From NCBI GenBank assembly GCA_036023115.1, contig JAYKKT010000090.1, positions 32,844,001-32,908,000 on the forward strand: DNA of 64,000 nucleotides. The letters are read 5' to 3'. Origin of the DNA: Brasenia schreberi (Eukaryota > Streptophyta > Magnoliopsida > Nymphaeales > Cabombaceae). Within the stretch, counting starts at the first letter, position 1; every line of letters begins with the position of its first letter. Shown in pieces: positions 22,259 through 35,600 of the stretch. Under the pieces are notes generated by a model, which worked only from the letters and a program-made list of their open reading frames with translations, was not told where the DNA came from and did not search any database. The position numbers and the translations under genes are program-made.

Positions 22259-25200
22259 GTGTGAAGATAGCAGAGAACAACCACTAGAGATGCTTTTATC
22301 CTAAAAGTAGAAACTGGTTCTAGTTATACTTTATTTCTTTCAGCTTCCAAGATCACGCGAAATCCAAATCTCTTCTTGGATTCGCTTCTCGAGGGCCAGA
22401 ATCATGTTCTAATTGGAAAGCGATCCGATTGCAGAGGCAAACCAAGGATGCCTCAGTTGAAGGGGTTGTAGTTATCCAAATTGATGACAGGTGGTCTCCA
22501 CATGACATTGTCAATTAAGGAGACTCATAAATAAAGAAACTAAATGCATAAGCAATAAAGAGTTTGGTGCAAACCCCGTTGCAGCGTGAAAAATAAACAC
22601 ATTATCATAGTGCTTTGCTAGAGAGAATCTGCAGGGTTCTACAAAGAAGTTGGTTGATCCCCATCTCACATACATGGAGGGAAGCTAACGAATCAGTCAC
22701 GCTAGGTACTCATTAATGGAAGGAAGCGCCACTGCAAATTTCTTGGCTACTCTTGGCAGATTAAGCTGAGAATGTACTTCCATGTGGTAATCTAGTCTGA
22801 GAGCACCATTCTGGTTTACGGTCCCTCTATTTTATCGAAAAAGAGTCCTTCATAGATATGCAACTACAAGAGTCTTCTAATGGATGCTAGTACGTTCTGG
22901 AGAAAGACTCCATGCAAAATATGAACTTCAAACTTCAAATGAGAATTTTGAAAATTGTGTGGGTCCAATGAAGCTCCATGATTGAATCTTGAATAACTTC
23001 AGTCACATCTACATTGACAAATGGAGATGAATGGGAAGAACAATCAACCCTCGCTCTTGATAAAAGAAATGTATCAAGCTTTGTTCTTTGTTTTGTTTTT
23101 ATAGGTAGAGCTTTGGCTTATAGAATTACAGAAAACCTTGTTTTGATGAAAGAATGCTTTAGAGGGAAGGAAGAAGAGCGGGTATGACAACTATGGGGAA
23201 TGGAATCCAATCAGCAAGGGAGCAAGGGAAGAGAAAAGAGATGGTGTGCGAGCAAAAAGAAAGAGCTCCTTCTCGAGCAGCCTAAGAGCATTCGATTCCT
23301 CAAGTTCCAGATGGGGAAGTACCATCTGATAAAAGCTAAAGATGAAAAGAAATTAGTTTTCATGCAAACAACAAGTATCAAACAAGATTACCTACGCAGA
23401 CCCAAAACAAGTATCAAACAGAGGCCAACTTTGATATTCCAACGAAATACCATTTTAAATTAATATTTGATGCTCTGATTCTTTTTATATTAAGATGAAT
23501 TTGAGGTGAAAGGAAAAGTTCTTGGGAGTGTGAACAGTAGTTTGTAAAGCATTACAATTGTGGTTAGGAATTAAACATCTCACCAATATCTGTAACTGTG
23601 CATGGTGATTGTGTTCCCTCATTTTTCACATCAAAACACTCCAAACCATTTTTTAACAAATTCTTTATAAAATGGGTTGTCTTTGAACTTGTTGAAATGT
23701 ACTCCTGTAATTCATATTCATTTTCCCGCTCTTCAAGCTTTCAATATCTAATCCCATGCATGTTTACTAGGAAAATCAATATAGACTTTTTTTTATCTAG
23801 ATGCAACTTTGTCATGACCTTAATCAATGCACCTTTAAAAATAGCTTAAACACTACAAGCTTTATCGCCATTCTACTGTAGCATATAGGGGCGAAGCAAG
23901 GAATCTTTTTTGAGGGGGGTGGGGGGCAAGACTATGATAAGTATATATTTTCAAATGTACAAATAAAGACAATCAAACTAATATGTAACATAATCACTCG
24001 ACTTGAAATAACTTTAATACATAACATATTATAACTTAGAAACATTATGATCGATATGGTAAAAATGTAGGAAAATTATAAATTCATATATTCACAATTT
24101 GAGTTGTGTTCAAGCTGCTTCATAAAATAAAAGTAATTTATTATCATACTTATTCCATAATTTTTAGCAGCCTCCTTTTCAATGTAAGCACCACAAGGCA
24201 TTATTGAAGAATTAAAGCTTAGATAAACCTCTAAGATTGGCCCACTTGAGTTCTGCTACTCCTTATTGCCAATATTATGAACTTGAACATCAATAAAGCT
24301 CATAATATGCAACAACTCCAATGAAACCTGTAATATGTAAGAAGAACGCACCAACACCGACAATAAAAATCAAACAAAAAAAATCACTGCTTCACATTAT
24401 GTTCATTGCTTAGATGAGCCTATGAGCATGCTCCCACTAGAGTTCTTGTTAATATGGTGTGTCCTAATAAGAATTGATCTGACCTTCACAGTTGACCTAA
24501 ATTTGGGTGTCTCTGTCTATCCAGCTTATCTTTATTGCACTGGAGCTCCTACTTTTTTCCATTTAGTGGCAAGGGTTAACTGTTTTATAGGCTTATTATA
24601 TGCTTGTCCATGTAGGAGATATTTATCTTTTACTGTCATGATACGTTTCTGTCATTTGTGTACACTAGGATCGAGTCACCATAACTCTCCGTTTTGCTTG
24701 AATTTTGTAGAGTAAAGCTCTAATTTACATTTTTGTTTGGATAACTTATACAGTGAAGCATTTATTTTAAAATATTGGATACAGTGTGGTGTAATTAAGC
24801 CCCTTAGAGTTACATTCGTCTTGATATCTGTCCTATGTGGTCATTATATTCTTGTCACCCAAAAGCACCTCAAAAAATTTTCCTACAATAAGGCAAATTT
24901 TCAACTTGAGAAGTGAAGTTGGAAATTTGAGAGGTAATTTTTACCCATGGTTTCCAGCTTTAGAGAGATTTTCATCATTTAAAATTTTGAAAGCAGTTTT
25001 CCAATAAAAAAATTCTAAAGATAATTTAAAAACAAATGTACTTTATGGAAATTAAAAATGAATTTTTAATGAGCTACTTGGGATTTTTTTTTTAAGGAAT
25101 TACTGTGAAAAGTTATTGCCAAGAAAGTTATTTTAGCGTAAAATATAGGTCAAAGTTTAGTGAAAACCTAGCCAACTAACCTAAATCAAGCCCACTAGCA

Positions 25201-26159
25201 TAGCTATGAAGTGGACCTAACTAAAAGTGAGGTTAAACTTGTCATATGGACTCACTCAAGGTCATTTTTAGTAAAACTAAGATTTTGTGTGAAAATTACT
25301 AAATTTGGTAAGGTTTTAATGTAAAAATAAATAAATAAAAATGTTTAAAAAGTGCCTTGAGATTTGAGATTTTTTTTCAATTCGGTCCATGTGGTTTAAA
25401 AATATCTTATTATATCCAATGATAGATCAATCTAAATGCAGTAACAATGCCATTTGAAGATGATGTGAAAGTGGGATTCATGTGCATGGGATAATGTGAT
25501 TGTTGACTCAACAACCACATTATTATTGAATATTAAATTAATTGTAATATAACTTTAGTATTATTAAATTTAATAGACAATAATTAGTAATATTAAATAA
25601 TATTTAATGTTCGTGAATACTTAAATTTAATATTGATTAATATTTAAATATAATATTAAATATAAATTGATGTGGTAAATGATGTGACAACTGATGTTGA
25701 TGTGGTAGATGATATATGGCATGTGATCTAATGTAACATCTTAATCAAATAATATAAGTTGAGAATAATAAGTGACAATGTTGTAATTGATGTGTTATGT
25801 CGAATTAAGAATACACGATGTCAGGCTACTAATTTGATAAACAGTTAAAACTATAAGTAGTCCAAATATGTTTTAAAACTAAAGGATCCAAAATAAAAAA
25901 TTACCACACCATAAGGTGCTTTTGTAAAGTTTACACGCATGACTCTCTCTCCTCTCATTTCCCTCTAATTCTCTCCTTCCATCTCTCTTGTGCTCTTTCC
26001 TCTTTTATATACTCTATATCGTTAAAATTCACTCACCGTGCCTCTTTCCTCTACTCTCTCTCTGTACTACTGGTCGATATACTTGCTAAAACCTACTTCT
26101 CATTTTATCCACCATCACCATAGAAGACCTTCTCTTGTATACTTCTTAGCCCTAAAAAC

Positions 26160-26600
26160 TGTTTTATTTTTGTGAAGAGATGTGTGAGGCATGCATCTCA
26201 TTTTAAAAGGAATACGATACATGTGTCTCCTTTTCAAAAGAGATAAACACCTTGTATGTCTCTCATGTGTCTCCTCTTTAGGAGAGATAAACATCTCCTC
26301 TTAAAAAGAGATGCATGAGGTGTGCATCTCCTTTTGACGTGCATGCCTATTAAAAGGAGATTCATGTCTTGTTCTTTTTAAGAGAAGATGCACGAGGCAT
26401 GCATCTTCAAGAGAGAATGTATGCATCTTTATTTAAAATGAGACACACTGTCTTTTTTATGAGGAGATATATGAAACATGTGTTTCTTCTTTAAGGGATT
26501 TAAAGAAGATGCACGCGCTTCTTTGAGATACACACTTAAGGTGCATCTCGAGCTTGTCAAAAAGAGACACGTTCGAGTTGTGTATCTATTTTGTTGTGTG
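26160..26600. repeat. Field of degenerate hairpin repeats (GATGCA...TGCATC cores)
   Basis: At least eight divergent units carry a short palindromic core such as GAGATGCATGAGGTGTGCATCTC or GATGCACGAGGCATGCATC, separated by TTTTAAAAG/AAAGAGA linkers. Spacing is irregular (about 35-60 bases), so this is not a clean tandem array. No coding capacity is apparent. Confidence 0.6.
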
Positions 26601-27133
26601 ATGTATGAGCAATCTACTATAAGCTTAATTTGTTTGGGAAATTTTGAGATCAAGAGTATGCACTCAAGAAAAATAGTGTGCATTTAGCAACACCCTTTTG
26701 AAGTTGTGACTGTTTTATTACAAAACTGCAACTTTTGTTAATTAAAGTGAACAAACGGCTCAAACTACTTATTTAAAAGTTTGAAGGTGGAGAGTTCTAG
26801 AGGGACACTTAACTTTGAAGGTGGATAAAATTAACTGATCAAATTTGAAGGTGGTTAAAATTCAAGGAAGAGAGTTCTAGAGGGACACTTTAACACCATT
26901 CTAGGGCTCAAGATAAGTTGTCATGTCAAGTGTATCATCTCATAGAGAGGTTAAAGATTGCATGCATGAATGATAACAAGTAGATGTGAGAATTTGAAAT
27001 AATTTTAAACTATCATCTTCGAATATAAATAAGCCCCATAATGGCTTTGTCAGTTTGTCTTGTTTAATCCAAGTACCATACTCAATTAGTTGATAATTGG
27101 TGTTTGCTATTTGGTTCTTTCTTGATGGTGCAG

Positions 27134-27345
27134 GTGGAAAATGAAAAGAAGACTCTGATACTTCAAGGTATGAAAACCAGCAACGTATTGAACTCTGTTC
27201 TGGCTGATATATACCCCATATCAGAAGGGCAGGAGGAGGTGCTATTAGGTTTACCAAGAAGAATGACAAGATAAGGCCCTTCGAAAGTGGTGGGGAAACC
27301 TCGCACGAGTTCTTCTCTCTGAAGACGGATTGCAGTGTTTTTGTA
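27134..27345 (+). pseudogene. RPF2: RPF2 (Brix-domain ribosome biogenesis) exon fragment, frameshifted
   Basis: RPF2 with RRS1 loads 5S RNP onto pre-60S ribosomes in the nucleolus. After an acceptor CAG at 27131-27133 the frame reads VENEKKTLILQGMKTSNVL and NSVLADIYP. A one-base shift follows (near 27212), then AIRFTKKNDKIRPFESGGE and FFSLKTDCSVFV, up to a GTAAG donor at 27346. This is the conserved Brix-domain core of RPF2. Both splice sites look intact, yet no flanking RPF2 exon was recognised within several kb on either side. The frameshift plus isolation point to a displaced gene fragment, not an active locus. Confidence 0.8.
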
Positions 27346-29786
27346 GTAAGACATTTTATTCCTGTTAATCAATTAAGCTGTCGCTTTGCAAGAGATTAAT
27401 TCTGTGGTGCCTATTAGCATTGTCCTTTCTTGCCAATGTTTACCGTATCTGTTCTCTGGTACATCATTCTTTTAAGGTACTTTGGGTTTCCCAGTATACT
27501 TGCTTCTTCATTTCTAATGCATCGTCATTAGTATGGAAGGTACTCATATTTACAAGACTGGCAAAGGCTTAGATTCAGAAGAAAAATAGTCAATCCCGTT
27601 GCACTTTTAAGGTTCAAGCATATCTTGGGTCTCAAATGAAATGTAGATCTAGATACCGAAATTGGAATTTCAGAAGTTCCAACACTTTCTTCTGGGTATG
27701 TCCACATATCATATCATAGCATGTGAGTATGATTATCTTCCCAAATGGCAAGACACGTTTTATTTGTTCAGATACCTGCTGTTCTCTATATTGACCCTGA
27801 TAAAATCAGGAAACCGAACTGTTTGAGAATCCTTAGTATATTATAAATTTCCTGATTCTTGCCAATGTTTCATATATTTAACATCACACGCATCATATCA
27901 TCTGACTGAGAGTATTTTGTCTTTGGCTAATCTGCAAATTCACTGTATTAAGTTTAGAATATGTACCAGAGAAGCCATTTCAGAGTTTTTGCCTTCTGTC
28001 TCATGGTTCAAGAATTAATAGTTGAAGAGAAGAATCGGTTTCTGTCAGCCTTTGTTGTCTACCTATTGCAACCAAGTAATATATTGTGGAAAATGAATTT
28101 AATGTTTTGTTGCCTCATGCCAGGGCCTCCTTTCCATCGTAAGATACTCTTTCTCTAAGATCCATATCTTACATTGCAAGCAGTGAGAAAATCTCCAAAG
28201 ATACAACCCACAATGTGTGTCAATGAGACCAGTACCCACCAAGGAGGAACCCAGAGTCGATAAACAAAACGAATCTCGAAGATATGGCCAAAGAGAACAA
28301 GTCAACAGAAAAGTGAAATTTGTTACATCAAAATGCTTCTCAACAACAACTACGCATTTTCCCATACTAAATGGGGATCAAAATGCTTCTCAAGAGGATT
28401 AAACTTACGACGGGAGGAACGTCCTTTTAAAGATGAGGTTGTGGAAGAGAATCAAGCGAGAGAATTGTCAGAGTCTTGCTGACGGCTAGCTAAACTAGCC
28501 GTTGGGTAGTGCCTAGCAAAATCCAGCTGCAGCCGTTACCAACAGCTAGTTTAGCTGGTCATTAACTGGGTAGCTCAACAGGAAAAAAGAAAAGGAAACG
28601 TTCACTTAATTTTTCTAATTTAACAAAACATAATGGGTTTCAGTAATCTCTTATACCCTCCTTTCGTGATGGTTACAAAATCAGACAACCGCACATAGAC
28701 TTTGTTGCATGCTAATGCTCCCCATACAAACTTTGCAGGGAGAGTTCCATATAAGGCAGTGCAGTCTATTCAAACGATACAATATTGCTGTTACGATTAC
28801 ATTCTCTTTATCCAAGTCTATCGTATGGGAAATCTATCCAGCAGTGGCGGTATGACCCATGTTGGTCACCTGTTTGACTAGTAAGAAATGGCCTCCTTTT
28901 GTACTTCTTGTCCGCCTGGTTGAACATAATTCCAAGTGGAAATTGCACCATAGATTGCTATTTTGAACTTGATCTGTTCATGGATTATGCTTCAGGATCA
29001 TCATCATCATCATTGTATTGTCGTTTCAGATTTGATCTTTATCACCATCAGAAATGATAGATTCGTCTATTCGTTCCAAATTCATGATTTCACTCTGTAG
29101 TTGCTCACTTAGTATTTAGGTACCACGTCTCTGGAGTATGTGAGCTGACGTTTCCATTTGATCTTTATGGTAGTTTGGCTCACATTCAAAGAAATTAATT
29201 TGGTCATTAAAAATAAGCATCAAGCCTTTCCTCAACAATGCTTAGCTTAAGTGGCTCGTGAATCTAGTCGAGCTTTTTATAATTTATTCTATTTTAGATT
29301 TAACGATTTAACCTTTTCACATTTTTTCAAATTACAATCCCATTCTTCAACCTACTATTATCACTATTTCACTCATACCTCATGCCTGTCTTTCTCTGCC
29401 ATGTTTTCCAAACCTAATGTCCTTCATCTTCCTCTCACTATGATACAAACCTTGAGCCCCTCGTGTCCCCCACCCAATCTCTTTCTCTTTTATTATCTTT
29501 AAATGCCTTGATTGAGTTATCATGAACACAGATATTGAGCTATAGGAAAAGTTTTTTTGGTCGATAAGAAGAGTTTTAAAAGGACACTTGACACCAACTT
29601 AAGGCTGAGAATGGGTTGGCATGAGATGGATAGGAGAATTTTTTAATCTTTTAAATAATTATAAAAAATCACTAATTTTCAACTTTAAATAGGTTGCTTT
29701 CCTTCATTTTAAGCATTAAAAACTTAGTCTTCAGAGTGTGTCTAGAATTAGGGGAGAATTCCTTTAGGGAGGCATTTGATTATGAG
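27346..29786. other. Intergenic, no gene recognised
   Basis: No family-level coding signal, and no further RPF2 exon, was found here. Confidence 0.5.
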
Positions 29787-29803
29787 TCTGAGCCTAGGCC
29801 CCA

Positions 29804-29963
29804 CTACTACTACAACTACAACTAAGCCTTTTCACATACTACATGGAGTTGACTACATGGATTCTTTGTTTTTTTATAGAATCCATGTTAAGTACGACAA
29901 AGTTTTACACTTGCTGTTGGAAGACTAACGCAACCCTCCTCCTTTTTATGGACTTGGGACCAA
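29804..29963 (-). mobile_element. 160-bp RTE-derived mini-element (5' end joined to 3' end), with TSD
   Basis: Read on the minus strand, 29963-29878 matches the start region of the full-length RTE LINE (compare about 39117-39205: GGAGGAGGGTTG, CCAACAGC, AACATGGATT), and 29877-29804 matches its very 3' end (compare 35929-35990: ATCCATGTAG, AAAAGGCTTAGTTG). All of the coding body is absent. TCTGAGCCTAGGCCCCA (29787-29803) and TCTGATCCTAGGCCCCA (29964-29980) form a 17-bp target-site duplication with one mismatch, so the short form appears to have inserted as a unit. The junction contains a perfect 10-bp inverted repeat, ACATGGATTC/GAATCCATGT. Confidence 0.8.
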
Positions 29964-29980
29964 TCTGATCCTAGGCCCCA

Positions 29981-32629
29981 AAACAACTAAAATTTGGGAT
30001 CATACTATCCCATTTTTTATTGTATAGAGACCCAAGTTTGATTATAAGACTTAAACCTATGACATTTTCAGTTCTATAGGCTAAGCCTTGTAATTGAATA
30101 CCCCTTAAAAGCTCTTTAGAATACTAACCCCTCTCTAGATAAGGTGTCACTTCATCTGTTTTGTATTGTTAGGGCCTCCATTAAGAGGTTAGCTCCCTCA
30201 CCTCCCTTTCTTCTTTACACTCTTCATACTTTTTCTTTACTCTTTCTCATATTTTTTTCAATTGACTATGATACTCGGTCTCTTAGAGTTGTGTCATGGA
30301 TCAGTTTCAAACTTCACTTTAAATGATGTATCCAAATAAGTCAAGATCACTCACAATACCGAACCCCATGGGTATTTATAGTGCTGGCCCAAGTGTAATC
30401 TGCCCCACCTTGTGTAGTTCAGCTGGTGGAATATTCCAAGAGAATATTTTGCCACTAAACCTACTTAAGTTAGGATTAACTAAGCCTACTTAACCCCTAA
30501 CCCAGCCCTAGTCTAGTCCCTAACCCAAACCGACTATGGACTTAGACTTGGACTTGGATGGATCTAACTCCACCCGATTACAACTCATGTACAAGACTCA
30601 AGACCATGTACAAGACTGACTCCAAACTACCACTCCCTAGCTACATGTTATGTACAAGGGATGTGAATGTGTTCACGTGCGCCCACAAAGCCCGCCTCCA
30701 TGAGTGCTTGCCTCCGGAGTGAAGGAATGCGTGCGTCTTTCCACGCATCGTCTGTGAGTAGACATGACAAACCGAGACCCATCGCATGATGCTAGCGCTC
30801 CGAAAAATACCTGTGACAAGTTGCACATATAGTTTTTCTATCTTCTTGTGAGATGAGATACAAATCTTTTTCATGCAAAAGCATTCGGATTGAACCACAC
30901 GCATACTGGCATTCTTGTATACATGTAGCACAAATGATTCTTGGGCCTTAAAGAGTTGCCTACATGGTCTCACCATCCTTTTGGTGAGGTGAGATGCAGC
31001 TATTCTCTCCAAGGAGACCCTTGATGAGCCAAGTTTTATAAATTTTTTGTGGTGAATTGCGTATCAAGTCTATGTTATAGGTTGGTCACCTTTATGCTAG
31101 TTAAGTCATTTTAGCGTCTATTAGTTACATGTGTGTGGATCGAACTATTCTTGAGGATGTCTTTGGGTTCATATGGAACTACTGGTCGTGTTAAGAGTAT
31201 TTAAGACTTTAGAAAAATTCTATGATTCATATGAAACCACAAGTCTTGCCTAAACCTTCTCCATTAGAGAAGAGAAATGATAAGAACAGGTGTGACATGG
31301 AAGCATATCTTTCATGTGAATAAGCAATAAGGTGAGACCGCTAAAAAGAAAAAGAATACTAAGAGCACGACCTTGCATGAATCAAATATTTCGTATGTCC
31401 TCTCAAAACTAGTCTTTCAGACGTTGAACATATTAAGAACATTGCAGTCTTAATGAGATGTGAGAAACTGATTCTTCACCAGCTTGAAGAGCAAAGTTAA
31501 AGAGTACTTGAAGAGTTCAAAAACATTTCTAGGGCTAAAAGTTAGAACTAGACAAACATTTGTTGTAACCTGATTATTGAAGACAAGGGCGTGTGCCATC
31601 AACGAAACTCTCCTTTTTGCCAGCTGCAATCAAACAAATGATTCAGATTTTGGTTGTTCATGTGCAGCTTGCAATAATTTCATGAAGATCACAAACTCAA
31701 AACCGTCTTCGTGTTACAATATAAGAACATGCCAACTGTTACTCATGGTCTCTTTTACAGCTTTTACTTTTCTGTTTTTATTTTTCCTCGCAGAACATTA
31801 AAACAAACAAGAATGCAGTCCTTAGCGGATTGCTCTGTGGGAAAACAATGCGCAGCATAGGCAGTAAGGGCGAGTCAATCAAGTTTGAAATTTGTATTGG
31901 TTTTCTAACTACTTAAAAAGGTGGTTTCTTTTTGTTTATGTAATAAAACAGATAGCCATCGATCTGCTCGTAAAACAATTTCTGATTGTATTAAAATCCA
32001 ACTTGCTCAATGCGAATCTAAAACCCTGGCAGTTTGTGAATTAGTAAGTGCCTAATTCAACGGTTTCCATGATCCTCTCCCAAACAGTAGATAGAGGTAA
32101 ATGGTGGAACGTGTTCGAAATTACTTGGGAGTAAGCTTGGCCAAAGGCACGGAAAGTTATTTATTGCAGATTTCAACTCATCTCCTTGCCTTTCTGACAT
32201 AGATCACGAAGTTTCTTATGTAAGTATCAAAAAATGAGATGACGGCAATGTATCAAGCAATGCAATGCATGCGTTTCGAGTCCAATTAGATCCTAACCTA
32301 AATAACAACGACGACGTCATTGACTATATTTTTTCGTCAATAAGAAAAAAATCATTTTAATGTTCACAGAAACCAATTTGTTTTTTTATTAAAAGCAATA
32401 AATAACACAGAAAGCAGGTTTTGTGAAAACCTTCTGTTGCTTGCCCGGAAACGTTTCCAGGCCATTGGCCTCTCGCCCTCACGACCTGGAAGAGTTGAAA
32501 AGTTGGGAAAAACAAACCAACCTCCCAAAGGGCTGTTCGAGGCCGAGTCTGTGTGTGTGTGTGTTCTGGGGGAAGCGAAACCGGGTTGATTGGGCCTTCA
32601 ATCGGGTGAAAGCAGAAGCTGAATCGGCT
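29981..32629. other. Intergenic, upstream of the Alfin-like gene
   Basis: No gene was recognised. A 123-codon minus-strand frame at 30641-31012 has no family signature and a TE-like setting. A TGACGTC-type word near 32310-32320 may be an as-1-like element in the promoter of the downstream gene. Confidence 0.45.
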
Positions 32630-35600
32630 ATGGAAGGAGGCTCCGGCCATTATAACCCTCGCACCGTAGAGGAAGTCTTCAAAGATTTCAGGGGCCGTCG
32701 TGCCGGAATTATCAAGGCACTAACAACCGGTACACTGTCCCCTCTCTCTCTTTCTTTCTTTCTCTCTTTCCCTCCCTCCCTCCCTTTGGTCGCCTCTTGG
32801 TTGTGGCTAACCCTTTGGTTGGTGATTTTGTGGGCAGAGGTGGAGAAGTTCTACCAGCAATGTGATCCAGGTGGACCCTTCTTTTCCCTATAAATGCATA
32901 TGCTTCGTGTTGCTTGGTTCTGCTTCCCTTTTTTGTGCGTTTGGTTGGTACTTGATGATTTTCTTGTTTCTCTTGCAGAGAAAGAAAACCTATGCCTCTA
33001 CGGGTTCCCAAATGAATCGTGGGAAGTGACTCTGCCGGCAGAGGAGGTTCCTCCCGAACTTCCCGAGCCGGCTCTGGGAATCAACTTTGCAAGGGATGGT
33101 ATGCAAGAGAAGGATTGGTTGTCGCTGGTTGCGGTTCACAGTGATGCATGGATGCTTGCTGTTGCTTTCTACTTCGGAGCCCGTTTTGGTTTTGATAGGA
33201 ACGACAGGTACATTTTTCTTTATACGCTCTCTGACTGCGTCATGGATATGTTCTCAATTTTACGGTCTCTTGGGTATCTTTGGTTTTGGCTGTCAGAACG
33301 TTTCAAGTGTGTAATTTGTGCTTCTGTTCTGCATTATGTACTCCTGCCATGGAATGAGGTCAACAATTATTACGTTTATTCTCAAGCGTCAGTAAGTTTG
33401 TCTTGTTTTATCTTTGTGTCTTGCCTTTGTGGGTCTTTCTCTGGTGGAATCAAGCAATGTTAATTTGGTTGCAATGGATAATTTAAGTACTTTTATACTT
33501 AGCTGAAGGACCATTAATAAATTAATATATAACATCATGCATGATTTGAATGTTGATTCCTGGCTATTCTCTTGTTAATCTTGCACTGCAATTTTTGTGT
33601 GATAACGATAACCATTTAGGTCATTACATCAGTTTGATATGTTGTGTGCTTTGTTTCAGAAACATAGAGATCATATATTTACTTATTCATCAGCCTTTTC
33701 TTTTAACTGTGTTTGCTTACTCACCACCTTTATCATGTATTACCTTTTTTTGTTCAGAGTGTGGTGGGCCTGGTGACAATATTTAGCATTTTCTTATGAT
33801 ATCTTCTCTTTATTTTGAAGCTATTGTTTAGGCTTGAGTTGGTTGCACGCATTGTTCATGATTTCATGCTCTTTATATTTCTTGTTAGTCAATACTTCCT
33901 TATTTTCTGTATGCCTTCTCCCTTATTTTTGATGTTCCGTTGGCTCTCAAACTCTTCCTCTTCCTGTTAACATCAAATTAAGATTTTCCTTTTTGTTGGT
34001 CCTTGTAATATACCTGTGAGTTCTGATTTCCTAATATCCCCTTGCTGTAAGTGATTTATATTTTGGGAACACATTATAGCTGGTGAACCTCCTTTATAGG
34101 ATAAGATGGAGGACTTTGAAGTTTGAATCCCATATCTACAAAATTCTGACATTTGGAACCCTTGTCTATCATGCTTGTTAAGTGTCACTGTGCATGTCTG
34201 GAAGAGCTATAAGTAGTATGTATTCATGTAGGTAAGGCAATTCAAATAGCTGGAGTAGCCCATCTTGGTGCTTAAAACTTACTTGTGGATAGTGGATAGT
34301 GCAGTCAACTATTTTTTGTTTTTAATCATAATGTGTGTTTATTGCTTTTGTTGGTTTTAGAAATAAGATGCATACAAATGGTTTTTTAATTTGTATTTTG
34401 CAGAATCTAAATTCTTAATATATAGACAAGGCAAAATTATGAACCATCATTGGCATGTGATTGTTTTGTTGTCCTGTCTCTCTCCATCTCTCCCTCTCTC
34501 TTTCTTTTATTTTTAAGTGCCTGGCTTGCCCAAAATAAGGGTTTTGTGAGGTATGGCTCTTAGTCCCCTAGCGCTTTCACTACCATTTCCCTAGGATCTC
34601 CATTTGTTCATTCTCAGTTTTTGTTCCACAGGCTGGATTCCCAAGATTCCAACCAGTAATAAGTATCTATATTGCAGTCGACTATATCAAGGAATAACAA
34701 TATTGAGCTTCTTGTGTGTGCTTGAAAGAGCTGGGATGAGATCTTAAACAACAAGCCAGAAGCTCATTTGAGAAACGGACACAAATAAGGGAATCAAGCT
34801 CATCAAGCATTGGATAGAATAAGAGGGAATATGAAGGCCAGAAGACATCCATATATGTGCTACCGAATTGCTAAGCAAATTTCTTTTCTAAGCGAGAAAC
34901 AGTCCAATTATTATTTTCGTAATCAATAAGATCAAAATTCACATACTTTTTTTTTCCACCACTAGATGCATGCTTATTCCATTTTATGGTTTAGATACTC
35001 TAGTCTATTTTGATGAGCCTAACATAGAGGCATGCTGAGGTTGAATCTTGTAATATCTTAAGTTTACAGAACTGCTTATTTTTAACCCCTCCAAGGTTGC
35101 TTTCTTTTGATTATGACCATAGCAAGTTATGATAGTTAGCCACTTGTGGATGTGAAGGTTGTTGACGTTGATGATAAAACATCAAGAAAGTTTATGTAAT
35201 CCACTTTATTGCGAAGCATAGTAGATGAAAAATTTACTGTCTTTCCAGATCCCATGTCTGCAGTGTGGGGACCGGTTCATGGAGTACTCTTTTGTAAATG
35301 TTTTAGATGTGAGGGCGTGGGTGCATGCAAACGTTTCTTATTGTTTGAAAGTGTTTGCTATAGTGGCTTTGTGAATAGGAACTGGCCGCTGGCAAAGAAT
35401 GTTACTATTGAGTGGGCATGAGACCACTTGATTATGTCCTGGTGACATTCACTCGTTATTAAACAGGCTATGATATACTGAGGGATCACTTATGTCTCTA
35501 GTGGAGCTAGAAGCGATTGCTTATTTGCTTCTACATATATTTTCTGGGCACTGCACCAACATGGAGGGTTAGAGTTTGTTTTGCAGTTGCTGACTCTTAG

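Larger units (their letters stand above)
21427..27133. other. Intergenic, AT-rich, no gene recognised
   Basis: No family-level coding signal was found in 5.7 kb. It holds a long (GA)n tract, an AT-rich stretch at 25500-25680 dominated by TTAAATATTAA-type words that could act as a matrix-attachment region (inference only), and a field of short hairpins at 26160-26600. The patch at 23885-23930 (GGGGCGAAGCAAGG) resembles one end of a hAT-like element without a visible partner. Confidence 0.5.

Noticed and set aside
22012..22304. Overlapping R-E and S-L frames
   Set aside because: Artefacts of the (GA)n microsatellite.
30641..31012. 123-codon minus-strand frame
   Set aside because: No recognisable family, no splice context, in repeat-like DNA; not supportable as a gene.
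32423..32629. Longer open frame upstream of the Alfin-like ATG
   Set aside because: The in-frame extension includes a GTGTGT run and is unlike the family; the MEGG start gives the normal protein length.
34074..34132. tRNA-like A box (TATAGCTGGTGAACC) and B box (GTTTGAATCCC) in the Alfin-like intron
   Set aside because: Spacing fits, but arms do not pair, and no tail or duplication is visible; at best an old SINE relic.
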